This document shows, piece by piece, positions 1-9,195 of a stretch of 64,000 nucleotides of DNA (position 1 is its first letter; every line of letters begins with the position of its first letter). The DNA is from Nostoc sp. ATCC 53789 (GTDB lineage: Bacteria; Cyanobacteriota; Cyanobacteriia; Cyanobacteriales; Nostocaceae): positions 2,976,001 to 3,040,000 of the forward strand of contig NZ_CP046703.1 in NCBI RefSeq assembly GCF_009873495.1, written 5' to 3'. The translations under genes were made by a program, and so were the position numbers. The notes below the pieces were generated by a model. It had not been told where the DNA came from. It did not search any database and saw nothing but the letters and a program-made list of their open reading frames with translations.

Positions 1-932
1 ATGTGAGTAATGGTTTGCTTGAACAATTCCAAAACTTTTAATCCACGGGTACTTTCTGGCACGAATACGGGCTGTCGCAAGCCCACTGTTAAGTCTAGCG
101 CTTCTCCTCGGAAACTCCTGGCTAATAAGTCGGTGACAGGTATTACACCCAGCACGTTGTCAAGTCCCGCCTGACAAACTGGATAGCGAGAATAGGCACT
201 ATCAACCATTTTTTGGCGATTTTCTTCGGCAGTGTCTTCTAAATCTAACCAGACGATATCGGGACGGGGTGTCATTAAGTAGCTGACGGGGCGATCGCCT
301 AAACGAAAGACTCGCTCTACCATATCCTGTTCGGCTTCCTCAAAGGTTCCCGCCTCAGTGCCTTGCTCAATTAAGATTTTTATTTCTTCTTCGGTGACTT
401 GCGGCTCAGTAGAAGCTGTAATTCCCAGCACTCGTAAGATCAAATCTGTAGAAGCACTTAAGAGATATACCATTGGCGAAGCGATCGCTGATAAGGCACG
501 CATTGGAATAGCTACAGTCGAGGCAATTCTTTCTGGGTTGTTTAATGCCAGACGCTTTGGTACTAATTCGCCAACAATGAGTGACAAATAGGTAATGATC
601 AAAACCACTACTCCAAAAGATATCGGTTCACTATAAGGTGCTAAAAAGGGTACAAGTTTTACATAGACTGCCAGTCGGTTGGCAATTGTTGCTCCTCCAA
701 AAGCACCAGTTAGGATACCGATCAGGGAAATACCCACTTGAACAGTTGACAGGAAATGATTTGGAGACTCCGCTAATTTCAATGCTGCCATTGCCTTGGC
801 ATCTCCTTGATTGGCAAGCTGCTGTAGCCTGACTTTCCGGGCTGAGACAATCGCCATCTCAGACATAGAAAACACGCCGTTGGCAATAATTAGCACCAAA
901 ATGATTAAAATTTCAAAAGTGATGGAGGACAT
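1..932 (-). CDS. CNNM/CBS-domain membrane protein (hemolysin C-like), 3' end outside window
   Basis: The first 310 codons of a minus-strand gene are present; the C-terminus lies beyond position 1. It starts at an ATG on 932 (MSSITFEILIILVLIIANG). The N-terminal ~200 residues are hydrophobic with several membrane segments and the small-residue-rich pattern of the CNNM/DUF21 domain (GISLIGILTGAFGGATIA, VGELVPKRLALNNPE). An acidic linker (TEEEIKILIEQG) follows, then the start of a CBS pair (MTPRPDIVWLDLEDTAEENR). Family knowledge: CNNM/CorB-type proteins are inner-membrane proteins linked to Mg2+/Co2+ transport or efflux; the old name 'hemolysin' does not imply toxicity. The missing part should hold the second CBS motif and a CorC_HlyC domain. 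Confidence 0.85.
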   Translation of the reverse strand, partial: MSSITFEILIILVLIIANGVFSMSEMAIVSARKVRLQQLANQGDAKAMAALKLAESPNHFLSTVQVGISLIGILTGAFGGATIANRLAVYVKLVPFLAPYSEPISFGVVVLIITYLSLIVGELVPKRLALNNPERIASTVAIPMRALSAIASPMVYLLSASTDLILRVLGITASTEPQVTEEEIKILIEQGTEAGTFEEAEQDMVERVFRLGDRPVSYLMTPRPDIVWLDLEDTAEENRQKMVDSAYSRYPVCQAGLDNVLGVIPVTDLLARSFRGEALDLTVGLRQPVFVPESTRGLKVLELFKQTITH

Positions 933-1172
933 GTTTAAAATTGCCGCTTATCAGAGCGAATGTAGCTCAATACCTAGTATCTAGTATTAAAGGTGCTTCT
1001 ATAAATGCTTTGACTGTACAAAAAGTAGTAGTTATAGTTCTTAAGTCTATTAGTTGCGGTGCATTATTCTTCCACCCAAAGAATAAGAAGGTTGTCAATA
1101 CTTTTAGAATAGTTGACATAAACTGCCTCAAAATTTTCTGACTCACAAAGACTCCCACCGCTAGTAGTACTT

Positions 1173-4100
1173 ATGTCATTTTCTTCTATTGTGCGTGCCT
1201 TAGCGCGATCGCCGCTCACCACTGAATTTATTTCTAAGCTAAACCGACAACAAGAATTGCGGTTAAATGGCATTTCTCGATTGCCCAAGGGTTTGGTTGC
1301 TTCGGCATTAGCCCAGTCTCAGGGTAAGAATTTGTTCGTAGTTTGCGCCACACTGGAAGAAGCTGGACGAGTTTATGCACAACTGGAGGCAATGGGATGG
1401 CAAACAGTACATTTTTATCCCACCTCCGAGGCTTCTCCCTACGAACCTTTTGACCCGGAAACTGAGATGAGTTGGGGGCAAATGCAGGTATTGGCGGATT
1501 TAAGTATGGGGAATGGGGAATGGGGAATGGGGAATGGGGAAGAAAACCAGATTCCAATTCCTAATTCTCAGTTACCCAAGATGGCAATTGTGGCTACTCA
1601 AGGGGCACTGCAACCACATTTGCCACCACCAGAAGCTTTTGGGGAATTCTGTCTTACCCTAAAGCGGGGGATGGAATTAGACTTAAATGCCTTCAGTGAG
1701 AAAATCACGATTCTGGGGTATGAACGAGTACCTCTGGTGGAAATGGAAGGACAATGGAGCCGACGGGGTGATATTGTTGATGTTTTCCCAGTTTCATCTG
1801 AGTTTCCAGTCAGGTTGGAATGGTTTGGCGATGAAATCGAGCAAATGCGGGAATTTGACCCTGCAACCCAACGTTCCGCACTCGATAAAGTTGACCAGTT
1901 AATTCTTACCCCCACTAGCTTTGCTCCTATCGTCATGGCGGCACTGAAGAGTGCTGAGTTGCGAGTGGTGAGTGCTGAGTTAAATCCTGACTCTGAACTT
2001 AGCACTGAAAACTCATCATTGTTGGAGGGTAGTCGTCGCTTTTTGGGGTTGGCTTTTGAGCAACCAGCATCTCTGCTAAATTACCTATCAGAAAATACCT
2101 TGATTGCTATTGATGAGCCAGAACAGTGCCATGCTCATAGCGATCGCTGGGTCGAAAATGCTGAGGAACAATGGGGAGTAGGGAATAGGGAACTGGGAAT
2201 AGGGAATGGGGAGGAATCTACCCCCACTCCCCTAACATTGCCGAAAATTCACCGATCGTTTGATGAGTGTTTGGCTGACATTGCCAAATTTAAAACACTA
2301 TATTTATCGGAACTGTCAGAGGAAAATAGTGGGATCAATCTTTCAAGCCGATCGCTTCCAGTCACGCCACACCAGTTTGCTAAACTAGCTGAAACCATCC
2401 GTCAAGAACGCGATCGCAATTTCTCAATCTGGCTACTTTCTGCTCAACCTTCGCGTTCTGTATCGCTGTTGCAAGAACATGATTGTCCAGCCCAGTTTAT
2501 CCCCAATCCCCGCGACTACCAAGCGATAGATAAGCTGCAAATTAACCATATTCCTATAGCCCTAAAATATTCTGGTCTTGCGGAACTGGAAGGTTTTATT
2601 CTGCCAACATACCGAATAGTAATCGTTACAGATCGGGAATTTTTTGGGCAGCATTCCTTGGCGACTCCCGGCTATATCCGCAAGCGCCACAAAGCTACTT
2701 CTAAACAAGTTGATCCCAATAAGCTCCGTCCAGGCGATTATGTAGTTCACAGAAATCATGGTGTTGGCAAATTTGTCAAGCTGGAAAGTTTGACAATTAA
2801 TAACGAAACCCGTGATTATTTAGCGGTGCAGTATGCTGATGGGTTACTCAGAGTTGCCGCCGATCAAGTGGGTGCTTTATCTCGGTTTCGCGCCGGAGGT
2901 GATAAAGCACCGGAACTCAACAGGATGACTGGTAAAGCTTGGGAAAATACCAAGAATAAAGTCCGCAAAGCCATCAGAAAATTGGCGGTGGACTTGTTGA
3001 AACTGTATGCAGCGCGATCGCAACAACAAGGTTTTAGCTTTCCAAGTGATATGCCTTGGCAGGAGGAATTAGAGGATTCTTTCCCTTACCAACCCACAAC
3101 GGATCAGCTCAAAGCTGTACAAGATGTCAAACGCGACATGGAAAGTGATCGCCCAATGGATCGCTTAGTTTGTGGCGATGTCGGTTTTGGAAAGACGGAA
3201 GTGGCGATTCGTGCTATTTTCAAAGCAGTCACCGCCGGTAAACAAGTGGCACTCCTTGCGCCAACGACAATTTTAACACAGCAGCATTACCATACACTCA
3301 AAGAGCGTTTTGCACCTTACCCCGTGAATGTCGGTTTGCTCAACCGTTTTCGTTCGGCTGAAGAACGCCGCGATATTCAAAAGCGATTGGCAACGGGTGA
3401 ACTAGATGTAGTTGTTGGTACACAGCAACTTTTGGGTAAAGGCGTGATGTTCCGGGATTTAGGACTGTTGGTTGTGGATGAAGAACAGAGGTTTGGGGTA
3501 AACCAGAAAGAAAAAATTAAAAGCCTGAAAACTCAAGTGGACGTGCTTACCCTCTCCGCCACACCCATTCCCCGGACTTTGTATATGTCCTTGTCGGGAA
3601 TTAGGGAAATGAGTTTAATTACTACACCACCCCCAACTCGACGAGCGATTAAAACCCATCTGTCACCGATAAATTCTGAAAGTATCCGCAGTGCAATTCG
3701 TCAAGAATTAGATAGAGGTGGACAAGTTTTTTATGTAGTTCCGCGAGTGGACGGGATTGAAGAAACCACAGCCAATTTACGAGAAGTGATCCCAGGAGCT
3801 AGATTTGCGATCGCTCACGGTCAAATGGATGAAAGCGAGTTAGAATCAACCATGCTCACTTTCAGCAATGGTGATGCAGACATCCTCGTTTGTACGACAA
3901 TTATTGAATCTGGCTTAGATATTCCGCGAGTCAACACCATTTTGATTGAAGATGCTCATCGCTTTGGTTTGGCACAACTGTATCAATTACGCGGTCGTGT
4001 GGGGCGTGCAGGTATCCAAGCTCATGCTTGGTTATTTTATCCTAAGCAACGGCAATTATCTGATGCGGCACGGCAAAGATTACGAGCAATTCAAGAATTT

Positions 4101-4739
4101 ACTCAGCTAGGTTCTGGATATCAGCTAGCGATGCGCGACATGGAAATTAGAGGCGTGGGTAACTTGCTAGGTGCAGAACAATCCGGTCAAATGGATGCCA
4201 TCGGCTTTGATTTATACATGGAAATGCTAGAAGAAGCAATTCGGGAAATCCGAGGACAAGAAATTCCGAAAGTGGAGGATACCCAGATTGACCTTAACCT
4301 GACGGCATTTATCCCAGCAGATTATATTACCGATTTGGATCAAAAAATGAGTGCTTATCGGGCGGTGGCAACAGCTAAATCAAAATCAGAATTAAATCAG
4401 ATTGCAGCCGAGTGGAGCGATCGCTATGGTAGTTTACCAGTACCTGCAAATCAACTTTTGCGAGTCATGGAACTCAAACAGCTAGCCAAAAAGCTCGGAT
4501 TTAGCCGCATTAAGCCAGAACAAAAGCAGCACGTGGTTTTAGAAACACCGATGGAAGAACCAGCTTGGAATTTGTTGGCGGCGAATTTACCAGACAATCT
4601 CAAGACGCGCTTTGTGTATTCTCCAGGTAAAGTGACGGTGCGCGGGTTAGGAGTTTTTAAAGCAGATCAACAATTGCAGAATTTGATTGATGCTTTTGGG
4701 AGAATGCAAGGTGCGATTCCAGAGGCTGCTGTTGTTTGA
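1173..4739 (+). CDS. mfd: Mfd, transcription-repair coupling factor
   Basis: 1188-residue SF2 translocase that removes RNA polymerase stalled at DNA lesions and recruits UvrA. In order: a UvrB-like N-terminal module (residues ~30-350), the CarD-like RNA-polymerase interaction domain (~517-575, [15 protein letters not shown]), helicase motif [12 protein letters not shown] near residue 667, the DEEQ box ([10 protein letters not shown]) near 769, motif VI ([10 protein letters not shown]), and a TRCF C-terminal domain from ~1040. The N-terminal module carries three low-complexity stretches (about residues 110-125, 259-283 and 330-353) whose DNA matches cyanobacterial intergenic repeats; they make the protein somewhat longer than E. 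coli Mfd. All translocase motifs look intact. It appears monocistronic, 240 bp from the divergent CNNM gene. Confidence 0.97.
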   Translation: MSFSSIVRALARSPLTTEFISKLNRQQELRLNGISRLPKGLVASALAQSQGKNLFVVCATLEEAGRVYAQLEAMGWQTVHFYPTSEASPYEPFDPETEMSWGQMQVLADLSMGNGEWGMGNGEENQIPIPNSQLPKMAIVATQGALQPHLPPPEAFGEFCLTLKRGMELDLNAFSEKITILGYERVPLVEMEGQWSRRGDIVDVFPVSSEFPVRLEWFGDEIEQMREFDPATQRSALDKVDQLILTPTSFAPIVMAALKSAELRVVSAELNPDSELSTENSSLLEGSRRFLGLAFEQPASLLNYLSENTLIAIDEPEQCHAHSDRWVENAEEQWGVGNRELGIGNGEESTPTPLTLPKIHRSFDECLADIAKFKTLYLSELSEENSGINLSSRSLPVTPHQFAKLAETIRQERDRNFSIWLLSAQPSRSVSLLQEHDCPAQFIPNPRDYQAIDKLQINHIPIALKYSGLAELEGFILPTYRIVIVTDREFFGQHSLATPGYIRKRHKATSKQVDPNKLRPGDYVVHRNHGVGKFVKLESLTINNETRDYLAVQYADGLLRVAADQVGALSRFRAGGDKAPELNRMTGKAWENTKNKVRKAIRKLAVDLLKLYAARSQQQGFSFPSDMPWQEELEDSFPYQPTTDQLKAVQDVKRDMESDRPMDRLVCGDVGFGKTEVAIRAIFKAVTAGKQVALLAPTTILTQQHYHTLKERFAPYPVNVGLLNRFRSAEERRDIQKRLATGELDVVVGTQQLLGKGVMFRDLGLLVVDEEQRFGVNQKEKIKSLKTQVDVLTLSATPIPRTLYMSLSGIREMSLITTPPPTRRAIKTHLSPINSESIRSAIRQELDRGGQVFYVVPRVDGIEETTANLREVIPGARFAIAHGQMDESELESTMLTFSNGDADILVCTTIIESGLDIPRVNTILIEDAHRFGLAQLYQLRGRVGRAGIQAHAWLFYPKQRQLSDAARQRLRAIQEFTQLGSGYQLAMRDMEIRGVGNLLGAEQSGQMDAIGFDLYMEMLEEAIREIRGQEIPKVEDTQIDLNLTAFIPADYITDLDQKMSAYRAVATAKSKSELNQIAAEWSDRYGSLPVPANQLLRVMELKQLAKKLGFSRIKPEQKQHVVLETPMEEPAWNLLAANLPDNLKTRFVYSPGKVTVRGLGVFKADQQLQNLIDAFGRMQGAIPEAAVV
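1507..1541 (+). repeat. Five TGGGGAA heptamers inside mfd
   Basis: Five consecutive TGGGGAA units lie within the coding frame of mfd and are translated as a Gly/Asn/Glu/Trp/Met-rich stretch ([14 protein letters not shown]). The same heptamer occurs in intergenic DNA of this window, for example near 7010. Confidence 0.9.
1948..2018 (+). repeat. AGTGCTGAG-type repeat inside mfd
   Basis: AGTGCTGAGTT occurs twice, 27 bp apart, followed by a degenerate inverted relative (CTTAGCACTGAAAACTCA). It reads in frame as [17 protein letters not shown]. Repeats of this kind are common between genes in Nostoc-type genomes (family knowledge). No comparable stretch is expected in Mfd at this position. Confidence 0.75.
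2166..2215 (+). repeat. Degenerate GGGAATAG/TGGGGAA repeat inside mfd
   Basis: A second, more diverged purine-rich heptamer stretch (GGGGAGTAGGGAATAGGGAA and following bases) is translated as [18 protein letters not shown], about residues 330-347 of Mfd. It is followed by a C-rich stretch (CCCCCACTCCCC) translated as TPTPL. Confidence 0.8.
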
Positions 4740-4808
4740 TTGGGAGAAAAAGATTATTCATCAAATGAAAACCTAAGCTATCTGAAGAAGATTTACTTTA
4801 ATTTCAAA

Positions 4809-5312
4809 TTAATACTCTGATTCATCTAGTAACTTGCTTGGTTCACCGGGGTAGAAATCATAGTCCACAATCTCTACTAAACTGTAAGGAGACTCTACCG
4901 GAAAAGTCCGTTTGGGCAAATCTGTTTCTCCAACAGCCAATTCGACACCTTTAAGGTAGGCTTTGCGAAGTGCTTCTTCAAGGTAAGGTTTGAGGCTAGG
5001 ATTGTCTTCAAGCAGTTCAGCAATATCTAAGCGTTGAATACGAACTGTTGCTAACCAACGACGGCTACGGCGTTGAGGCTGGTACTGCCATTTTAGTAAA
5101 TGTCCAATCAACACACTTAGATGGTTTCGCAGTTCTTGACGTTGCTGTTTACCCAAAGATTGAATCTCCTCAATTAGATTTTGCAGATCAATCTGACTCC
5201 ACTGCTCATTGCAAAGTAAACTAACTTGTTCCTGCGTCCAAGCGTAAAAATCAGTTTCGTAGAGGCTTGCTGAAGCCATTGGTATCTTTGGGTTTGTTTC
5301 AGGTACACCCAT
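4809..5312 (-). CDS. DUF29 domain-containing protein
   Basis: 167 residues. The core beginning LYETDFYAWTQEQVSLL, with LQNLIEEIQSLGKQQRQEL and LLKWQYQPQRRSRRW, is the pattern of DUF29, a helical family greatly expanded in cyanobacteria and without a settled function. The ATG at 5312 gives 11 extra residues before MASASLYETDFY; the internal ATG at 5279 matches the usual family N-terminus better and may be the real start. No strong ribosome binding site decides between them. It is convergent with mfd. Confidence 0.8.
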   Translation of the reverse strand: MGVPETNPKIPMASASLYETDFYAWTQEQVSLLCNEQWSQIDLQNLIEEIQSLGKQQRQELRNHLSVLIGHLLKWQYQPQRRSRRWLATVRIQRLDIAELLEDNPSLKPYLEEALRKAYLKGVELAVGETDLPKRTFPVESPYSLVEIVDYDFYPGEPSKLLDESEY

Positions 5313-5504
5313 TACGTTAGTTCAACCTCAACGTCTTTGCTTTTATTGTAGAACTGTGTCAAATTCTCTTAGTACTCTTGAGAGAGATTGCTTGCTCGTA
5401 CTCAAACTCTACTACTTGGGCTATGGAGCGATCGCACCCTAACAACCCCAACAGAGTGCAAGCAGAGATAATTTATAGTATGACTTTCGTAACGATTAAC
5501 AGCC

Positions 5505-5723
5505 ATGACTGAGCTACTTGAACAAGCGATCGCTAAACTAAAAAATTTACCTGCCAATGAACAAGATGCGATCGCAGCGATGATGTTGGCAGAACTAGAA
5601 GATGAACGCCGTTGGGATGAAGCTTTTGCCCGTTCTCCAGATATGCTTGCCAAACTTGCAGCCGAGGCAATGGCTGAATACCGTGTAGGTAAAACCCAAG
5701 AGTTAGATCCAGATAAATTGTGA
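5505..5723 (+). CDS. Small antitoxin-like protein next to a broken RelE-type toxin
   Basis: 72 residues, Ala/Glu/Leu-rich and probably all helical (TELLEQAIAKLKNLPANEQDAIAAMML, then ELEDERRWDEAFARS). Its TGA overlaps the GTG of the following toxin reading frame by two bases, the usual arrangement of a type II antitoxin and its toxin. Cyanobacterial proteins of this type commonly precede RelE/ParE-like toxins. The antitoxin frame is intact although the toxin is frameshifted, so it may act as a solitary antitoxin or be decaying. The assignment rests on size and context. Confidence 0.65.
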   Translation: MTELLEQAIAKLKNLPANEQDAIAAMMLAELEDERRWDEAFARSPDMLAKLAAEAMAEYRVGKTQELDPDKL

Positions 5724-5988
5724 AGTCACGTATAACTGCTCAGTTTCGTCAAGGGTTTGCTGATCTACCTGGGCAAGTTCAAGAGCAAACACATGAGGCA
5801 TACCGCCTTTTCAAACAAGATCCGAGCCATCCAAGCTTGCGCTTCAAAAAAGTTCAATAGAACTACCAATTTATTCAGCACGAATTAGCAAAAATTATCG
5901 AGCGGTTCGACAGTTAGATGGTGATATTGTTATTTGGTTTTGGCTTGGTTCACACGCAGAGTATAACAGGTTGCTCTCTCAGTTGTAG
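5720..5988 (+). pseudogene. RelE/ParE-type toxin, frameshifted
   Basis: From the GTG at 5720 the frame reads 46 residues (MKSRITAQFRQGFADLPGQV and on, ending LRFKKVQ) to a TAG at 5858. The C-terminal half of the same family continues in another frame from 5860 to a TAG at 5986 (ELPIYSARISKNYRAV, then GDIVIWFWLGSHAEYNRLL). Joining the halves across one missing base (or two extra) near 5855-5860 gives a ~90-residue protein with the RelE/ParE fold pattern: basic N-terminal helices, FKK(V), then YSxRIxKxYRAV and the IWFWxGSHxEY strand. The toxin is therefore probably inactive, unless a sequencing error created the shift. Confidence 0.8.
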
Positions 5989-6062
5989 CGACGCAGTGCG
6001 ATCGCATACTCCATTTGGATCAAAAGATGAGCGCTTACATGAAGTTGAAATTTTCAAATGAT

Positions 6063-6494
6063 TTATAAATATTCAAAAAATACTTCAGGAACTAATCGTA
6101 ATTCACCAGATTTAAAGCGAGAGATATCTATCCATAACGCTTTATGTTTATGATGTTGTGATTCTGAAAAAATTAGACTTTCCAGTTGATAAAATTTTGA
6201 ATCAACAAAGTCACATTGATAAAGCTGAATGATTTCATGACCTTGCCTACCATTAAATGTAAACAGGTTCTCTATACAACCTAGATATTTAATATTCGTT
6301 AAGTCTGCCTGAATTTCCTCTTGAAACTCTCGTTTTAAGGCGGCGTGGCTGGCTTCGCCAAAATCAACACCACCGCCTAAAGCCCGATAAAATGTTTCTT
6401 GCTTTACGGGATCATAGCCTTCAGAAACAAATATGCGTTCTCCATCCCGAATTAGCCCCAAGGCTATTACCCTAATTTCACCTGCTTTATTCAT
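6063..6494 (-). CDS. NUDIX hydrolase
   Basis: 143 residues. The Nudix box runs from about residue 41: G41-x5-E47-x7-R55-E56-F-x-E59-E60, so the metal-binding glutamates are all present. The usual glycine after the EE pair is replaced by Gln62, as in several subfamilies. The flanking sheet is recognisable (EIRVIALGLIRDGERIFVSEG). Nudix enzymes hydrolyse nucleoside diphosphates linked to another group; the substrate cannot be read from sequence. It ends the minus-strand run and lies 8 bp after the DUF3531 gene, suggesting co-transcription. Confidence 0.88.
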   Translation of the reverse strand: MNKAGEIRVIALGLIRDGERIFVSEGYDPVKQETFYRALGGGVDFGEASHAALKREFQEEIQADLTNIKYLGCIENLFTFNGRQGHEIIQLYQCDFVDSKFYQLESLIFSESQHHKHKALWIDISRFKSGELRLVPEVFFEYL

Positions 6495-6502
6495 TTTTAT
6501 AA

Positions 6503-6955
6503 CTAATTATCATAAATAGACTGAGGACGACTTTCGCTATCCTCAATAGGCCAATCTGGATTTTCGCCACCGATGTACAATTCTTCAATGGTGACGTATT
6601 CCTGACTTAGCTGGGTGAGAGCGTTGATTAAGATATCTAATGCGATCGCATCACTGGTTCCTAAGTCAAACCAACAACGTCCCCACTGTCCCTCATATTC
6701 AAACTCACCAATGTTGTGCATCAGTGCTAGCAAGCTTTTGTCATACCCTTGCTCATCATAATTCATGTAGCTGATATCGAGTCCAGTGTCCTGCACCTGA
6801 AGATTCTCTGCGTTAAATGCGCCCAATTTACCTAGATAAAACCAGGAATTGAAAACTTCTTCTACATACTGTTTTTCACGTGCAGAAGGATTTGTACTGA
6901 ATTTCAGCCAAATCCACATATCAAAAGGATTAATCTCGCGGAACTGAATTTCCAT
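6503..6955 (-). CDS. DUF3531 family protein
   Basis: 150 residues beginning MEIQFREINPFDMWIWLKF, a start typical of the DUF3531 family of cyanobacteria and plastid-bearing eukaryotes. No membrane segment or known catalytic motif is visible; the middle is acidic (YMNYDEQGYDKSLLALMHN) and the end disordered (DSESRPQSIYDN). Function unknown. It is immediately upstream of, and probably co-transcribed with, the NUDIX gene. Confidence 0.75.
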   Translation of the reverse strand: MEIQFREINPFDMWIWLKFSTNPSAREKQYVEEVFNSWFYLGKLGAFNAENLQVQDTGLDISYMNYDEQGYDKSLLALMHNIGEFEYEGQWGRCWFDLGTSDAIALDILINALTQLSQEYVTIEELYIGGENPDWPIEDSESRPQSIYDN

Positions 6956-7036
6956 TTTGGTCTAATATCTCAATTACTGTTCTGCAAATAAGCATATCAA
7001 AGTAGGGTATGGGGAATGGGGAATTGGGAATTGGGG

Positions 7037-7993
7037 CTAAGGATTGTTAAGGCTAGCAGCATTTTTGCGTTCACTCTCAATTTGTTTGACTAAATCGCTT
7101 GGGAGTTGGGATTTTTTAGTTAATGCTTTGTCAAAATTAGTGATCGCTTCCCGAATCATCTGCTGGCTTTTTTCTTTTTGCCCCAGTTCTTTCAGGATTT
7201 GGGCTTTGAGATAATAAATTTCTGGATTATCGGATGTGGTTTTGATCGCGCGGTTGACATATTCTAGTGCCTGCGGATACCTTTTTAAATCCCGGTAAGC
7301 AAGAGCAATACCGCGATCAACGAGATACCCAGGAGCGGCATTTTTTTCTAAGCGTCCAATTGACTGATCGGGACTAGCAAAAGGCAAATTAACCGCCAAC
7401 AACAAATCCATATAACCCTTGATTAAATTCAGTTCTGGATCGTTGGCAGAAATTGCTTCGGCTTTATCTAAATATTCATAAACTTGCCGCAGCCTACTAA
7501 AAGCTTGCGGCACACCGTTGACTGTACCCTCACGGGTGATAATTATTGCTCCTTCTAAAAAATGACCAACAGCAGTGTATAAATTACCACGCAATGGATC
7601 GTTGGGAACCAGTTTTTGTCCGGTTTCTAGAGTTTTCTGACTGTAGGTGGCAAGTTTAGCCCAATCCTTATTTCCGTATGCCAAAGATGCCTTCATCGCA
7701 TAAGCTAGAGGTTCATTTGGTTCTTTAGATATTGCTTGTTCTAAATAACGCTCTGCTGCTGGATAGTTACCCTGCTGGAAAATCGCTTTAAAAGCTGCTT
7801 CTGTTTGGTCGCCAATTTGATGAGGTTCGTTATTGCGAAACGGATCGCCAGCCAGAGAGGGATTTACCCACAGATTAAGTGCGATTGCCCAAGGGACAAC
7901 GCCAAAGGCGAACGCAGCACCAAAAGCAGTCTGAGCAAAAGCATTAAGTCTGGTTGGCACTAGTAATCGAGGCGAAGAAAACCTTTTAGTCAT
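7037..7993 (-). CDS. TPR-repeat protein of the Sll0314/Alr1548 type
   Basis: 318 residues. A basic N-terminus precedes one hydrophobic segment (about residues 20-48, ending NPSLAGDPFRNNEPHQIGDQ), compatible with a membrane anchor or export signal. Helical pairs with TPR spacing follow (AAERYLEQAISKEPNEPLAY, ALEYVNRAIKTTSDNPEIYY, ILKELGQKEKSQQMIREAI). The arrangement matches a cyanobacterial TPR family named after Synechocystis Sll0314; its role is unknown, presumably protein-protein contacts on the lumen or periplasm side. Identification is from memory of the family. Confidence 0.7.
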   Translation of the reverse strand: MTKRFSSPRLLVPTRLNAFAQTAFGAAFAFGVVPWAIALNLWVNPSLAGDPFRNNEPHQIGDQTEAAFKAIFQQGNYPAAERYLEQAISKEPNEPLAYAMKASLAYGNKDWAKLATYSQKTLETGQKLVPNDPLRGNLYTAVGHFLEGAIIITREGTVNGVPQAFSRLRQVYEYLDKAEAISANDPELNLIKGYMDLLLAVNLPFASPDQSIGRLEKNAAPGYLVDRGIALAYRDLKRYPQALEYVNRAIKTTSDNPEIYYLKAQILKELGQKEKSQQMIREAITNFDKALTKKSQLPSDLVKQIESERKNAASLNNP

Positions 7994-8428
7994 TTTAACC
8001 CTCAGAATAATTGCGGTTGAAATAGTTGTATGTGTTACTTAGAATGCAAAAAATGATTAATTTTTACACTGAGCGACTTGCCTTGACTTGTGCCGAGCGG
8101 CTTGCCCTGAGCGCAGTCGTTGGCGCAGCCTCTCGTAGAGAAGGGAGCCGAGGTAGCTCAGTCAAAAGGAGTCGAAGTGTTAACTTGCTTCTGCCTCAAC
8201 CAAAATTTTCTTATATAAAGATTGACTTTGGTAATTTTTCCATGTTTCCAGGCTCGTCATAACCAAAGTTTTCAGGGTGAGTCTGCCACAATGGAGAAAA
8301 ATTGGATGATTCTTGCTGCTAGATTAAGCTGTTAATCCAGGTAATGCATTATAAATTTTTCCAGAATTTTCCAGGTACTCTCAGTGTAGCTAATCAGTAA
8401 TTTGCTGACTTTTTGGTAATCTTAACAA
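7994..8428. other. Intergenic region with a Nostoc-type repeat
   Basis: No convincing gene. Positions about 8070-8180 hold a GC-rich block of short related words (GAGCGACTTGCC, GAGCGGCTTGCC, GAGCGCAGTCG, GAGTCGAAGTG), typical of repeats scattered between Nostoc genes. The 78-codon frame running through it is explained by the repeat. The rest is AT-rich and should carry the promoters of the divergent TPR and ABC genes. Confidence 0.6.
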
Positions 8429-9103
8429 ATGCTCTATCTCCGAAATGTAAATTATCACCCCACAGCGTGTCCAACAGCGATTCTTAAATCGATCAACTTG
8501 GAATTAGCACCCCAGCAGCTAGGTCTGATTATCGGCCCCAGTGGTTCTGGAAAAAGTACTTTATTAGAAATTTTGTCAGGATTAGCCGAACCCACTACTG
8601 GCGCACTCTTCTGGCGGGAACAAGAACTTGTAGCCGAACAGCTACAACAATTAGCTGGGTTGGTATTTCAGTTTCCAGAACGGCACTTTTGTGGTGGTTC
8701 GATTTTAGAAGAATTGCGTTTAGGACATCCTGAGTTAGGGTCAGAACGAGTTAGACAGGCCCTGACTGAGGTGGGATTAGAACATTTATCACTTTCTGCT
8801 GCTCCCCATGCTTTGAGTGGTGGTCAACAGAGGCGTTTAGCTTTAGCAGTGCAATTGATTCGCCAGCCAAATTTATTGTTATTGGATGAACCCACTGCTG
8901 GGTTAGATTGGTCAATGCGTCGGCAACTGGTAAATTTATTAGCAAAACTGAAACAAGATTGGACGCTATTGGTAGTAACACACGATGCTGGGGATTTGTT
9001 AGCGATCGCAGATCGTTGCTGGACACTCAACCACGGCGAACTACAATCAGTAGACCCAAAGACATTAGAATCCAAAGTCAAAGAACCTCTACCATCGGTA
9101 TGA
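8429..9103 (+). CDS. ABC transporter ATP-binding protein, EcfA/CbiO-like, stand-alone
   Basis: 224 residues with a full set of ABC motifs: Walker A GPSGSGKST (36-44), Q-loop LVFQFPE, signature LSGGQQRR (~128), Walker B LLLLDEPTAGLD (~149) and H-loop VTHD. The FQFPE form of the Q-loop and the short length resemble energy-coupling-factor or cobalt/biotin-type ATPases. No permease gene lies beside it, so its partner must be encoded elsewhere. It is followed by rsmG on the same strand with 84 bp between, much of it repeat sequence. Substrate unknown. Confidence 0.85.
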   Translation: MLYLRNVNYHPTACPTAILKSINLELAPQQLGLIIGPSGSGKSTLLEILSGLAEPTTGALFWREQELVAEQLQQLAGLVFQFPERHFCGGSILEELRLGHPELGSERVRQALTEVGLEHLSLSAAPHALSGGQQRRLALAVQLIRQPNLLLLDEPTAGLDWSMRRQLVNLLAKLKQDWTLLVVTHDAGDLLAIADRCWTLNHGELQSVDPKTLESKVKEPLPSV

Positions 9104-9153
9104 AAGGGGACTGGGGACTGGAGAAAAAAGAATACCCAATGCCCTATCCCAAT

Positions 9154-9195
9154 TGACAAATGACCAATGACAAATGACAAATGACAAATGACAAA
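9154..9195 (+). repeat. Six TGACAAA heptamers covering the rsmG start codon
   Basis: Six tandem heptamers (one variant TGACCAA) run from 9154 to 9195. The ATG of rsmG (9188) is made by the junction of the last two units, so the array supplies the start codon and first codons (ATG ACA AAC). Confidence 0.9.

Noticed and set aside
8026..8262. 78-codon frame upstream of the ABC ATPase gene
   Set aside because: It runs through a repeat block, its start is weak and its composition follows the repeat, not a protein family.
9154..9195. TGACAAA arrays considered as a CRISPR-like array
   Set aside because: Units are seven bases with no spacers; they are simple tandem heptamers.
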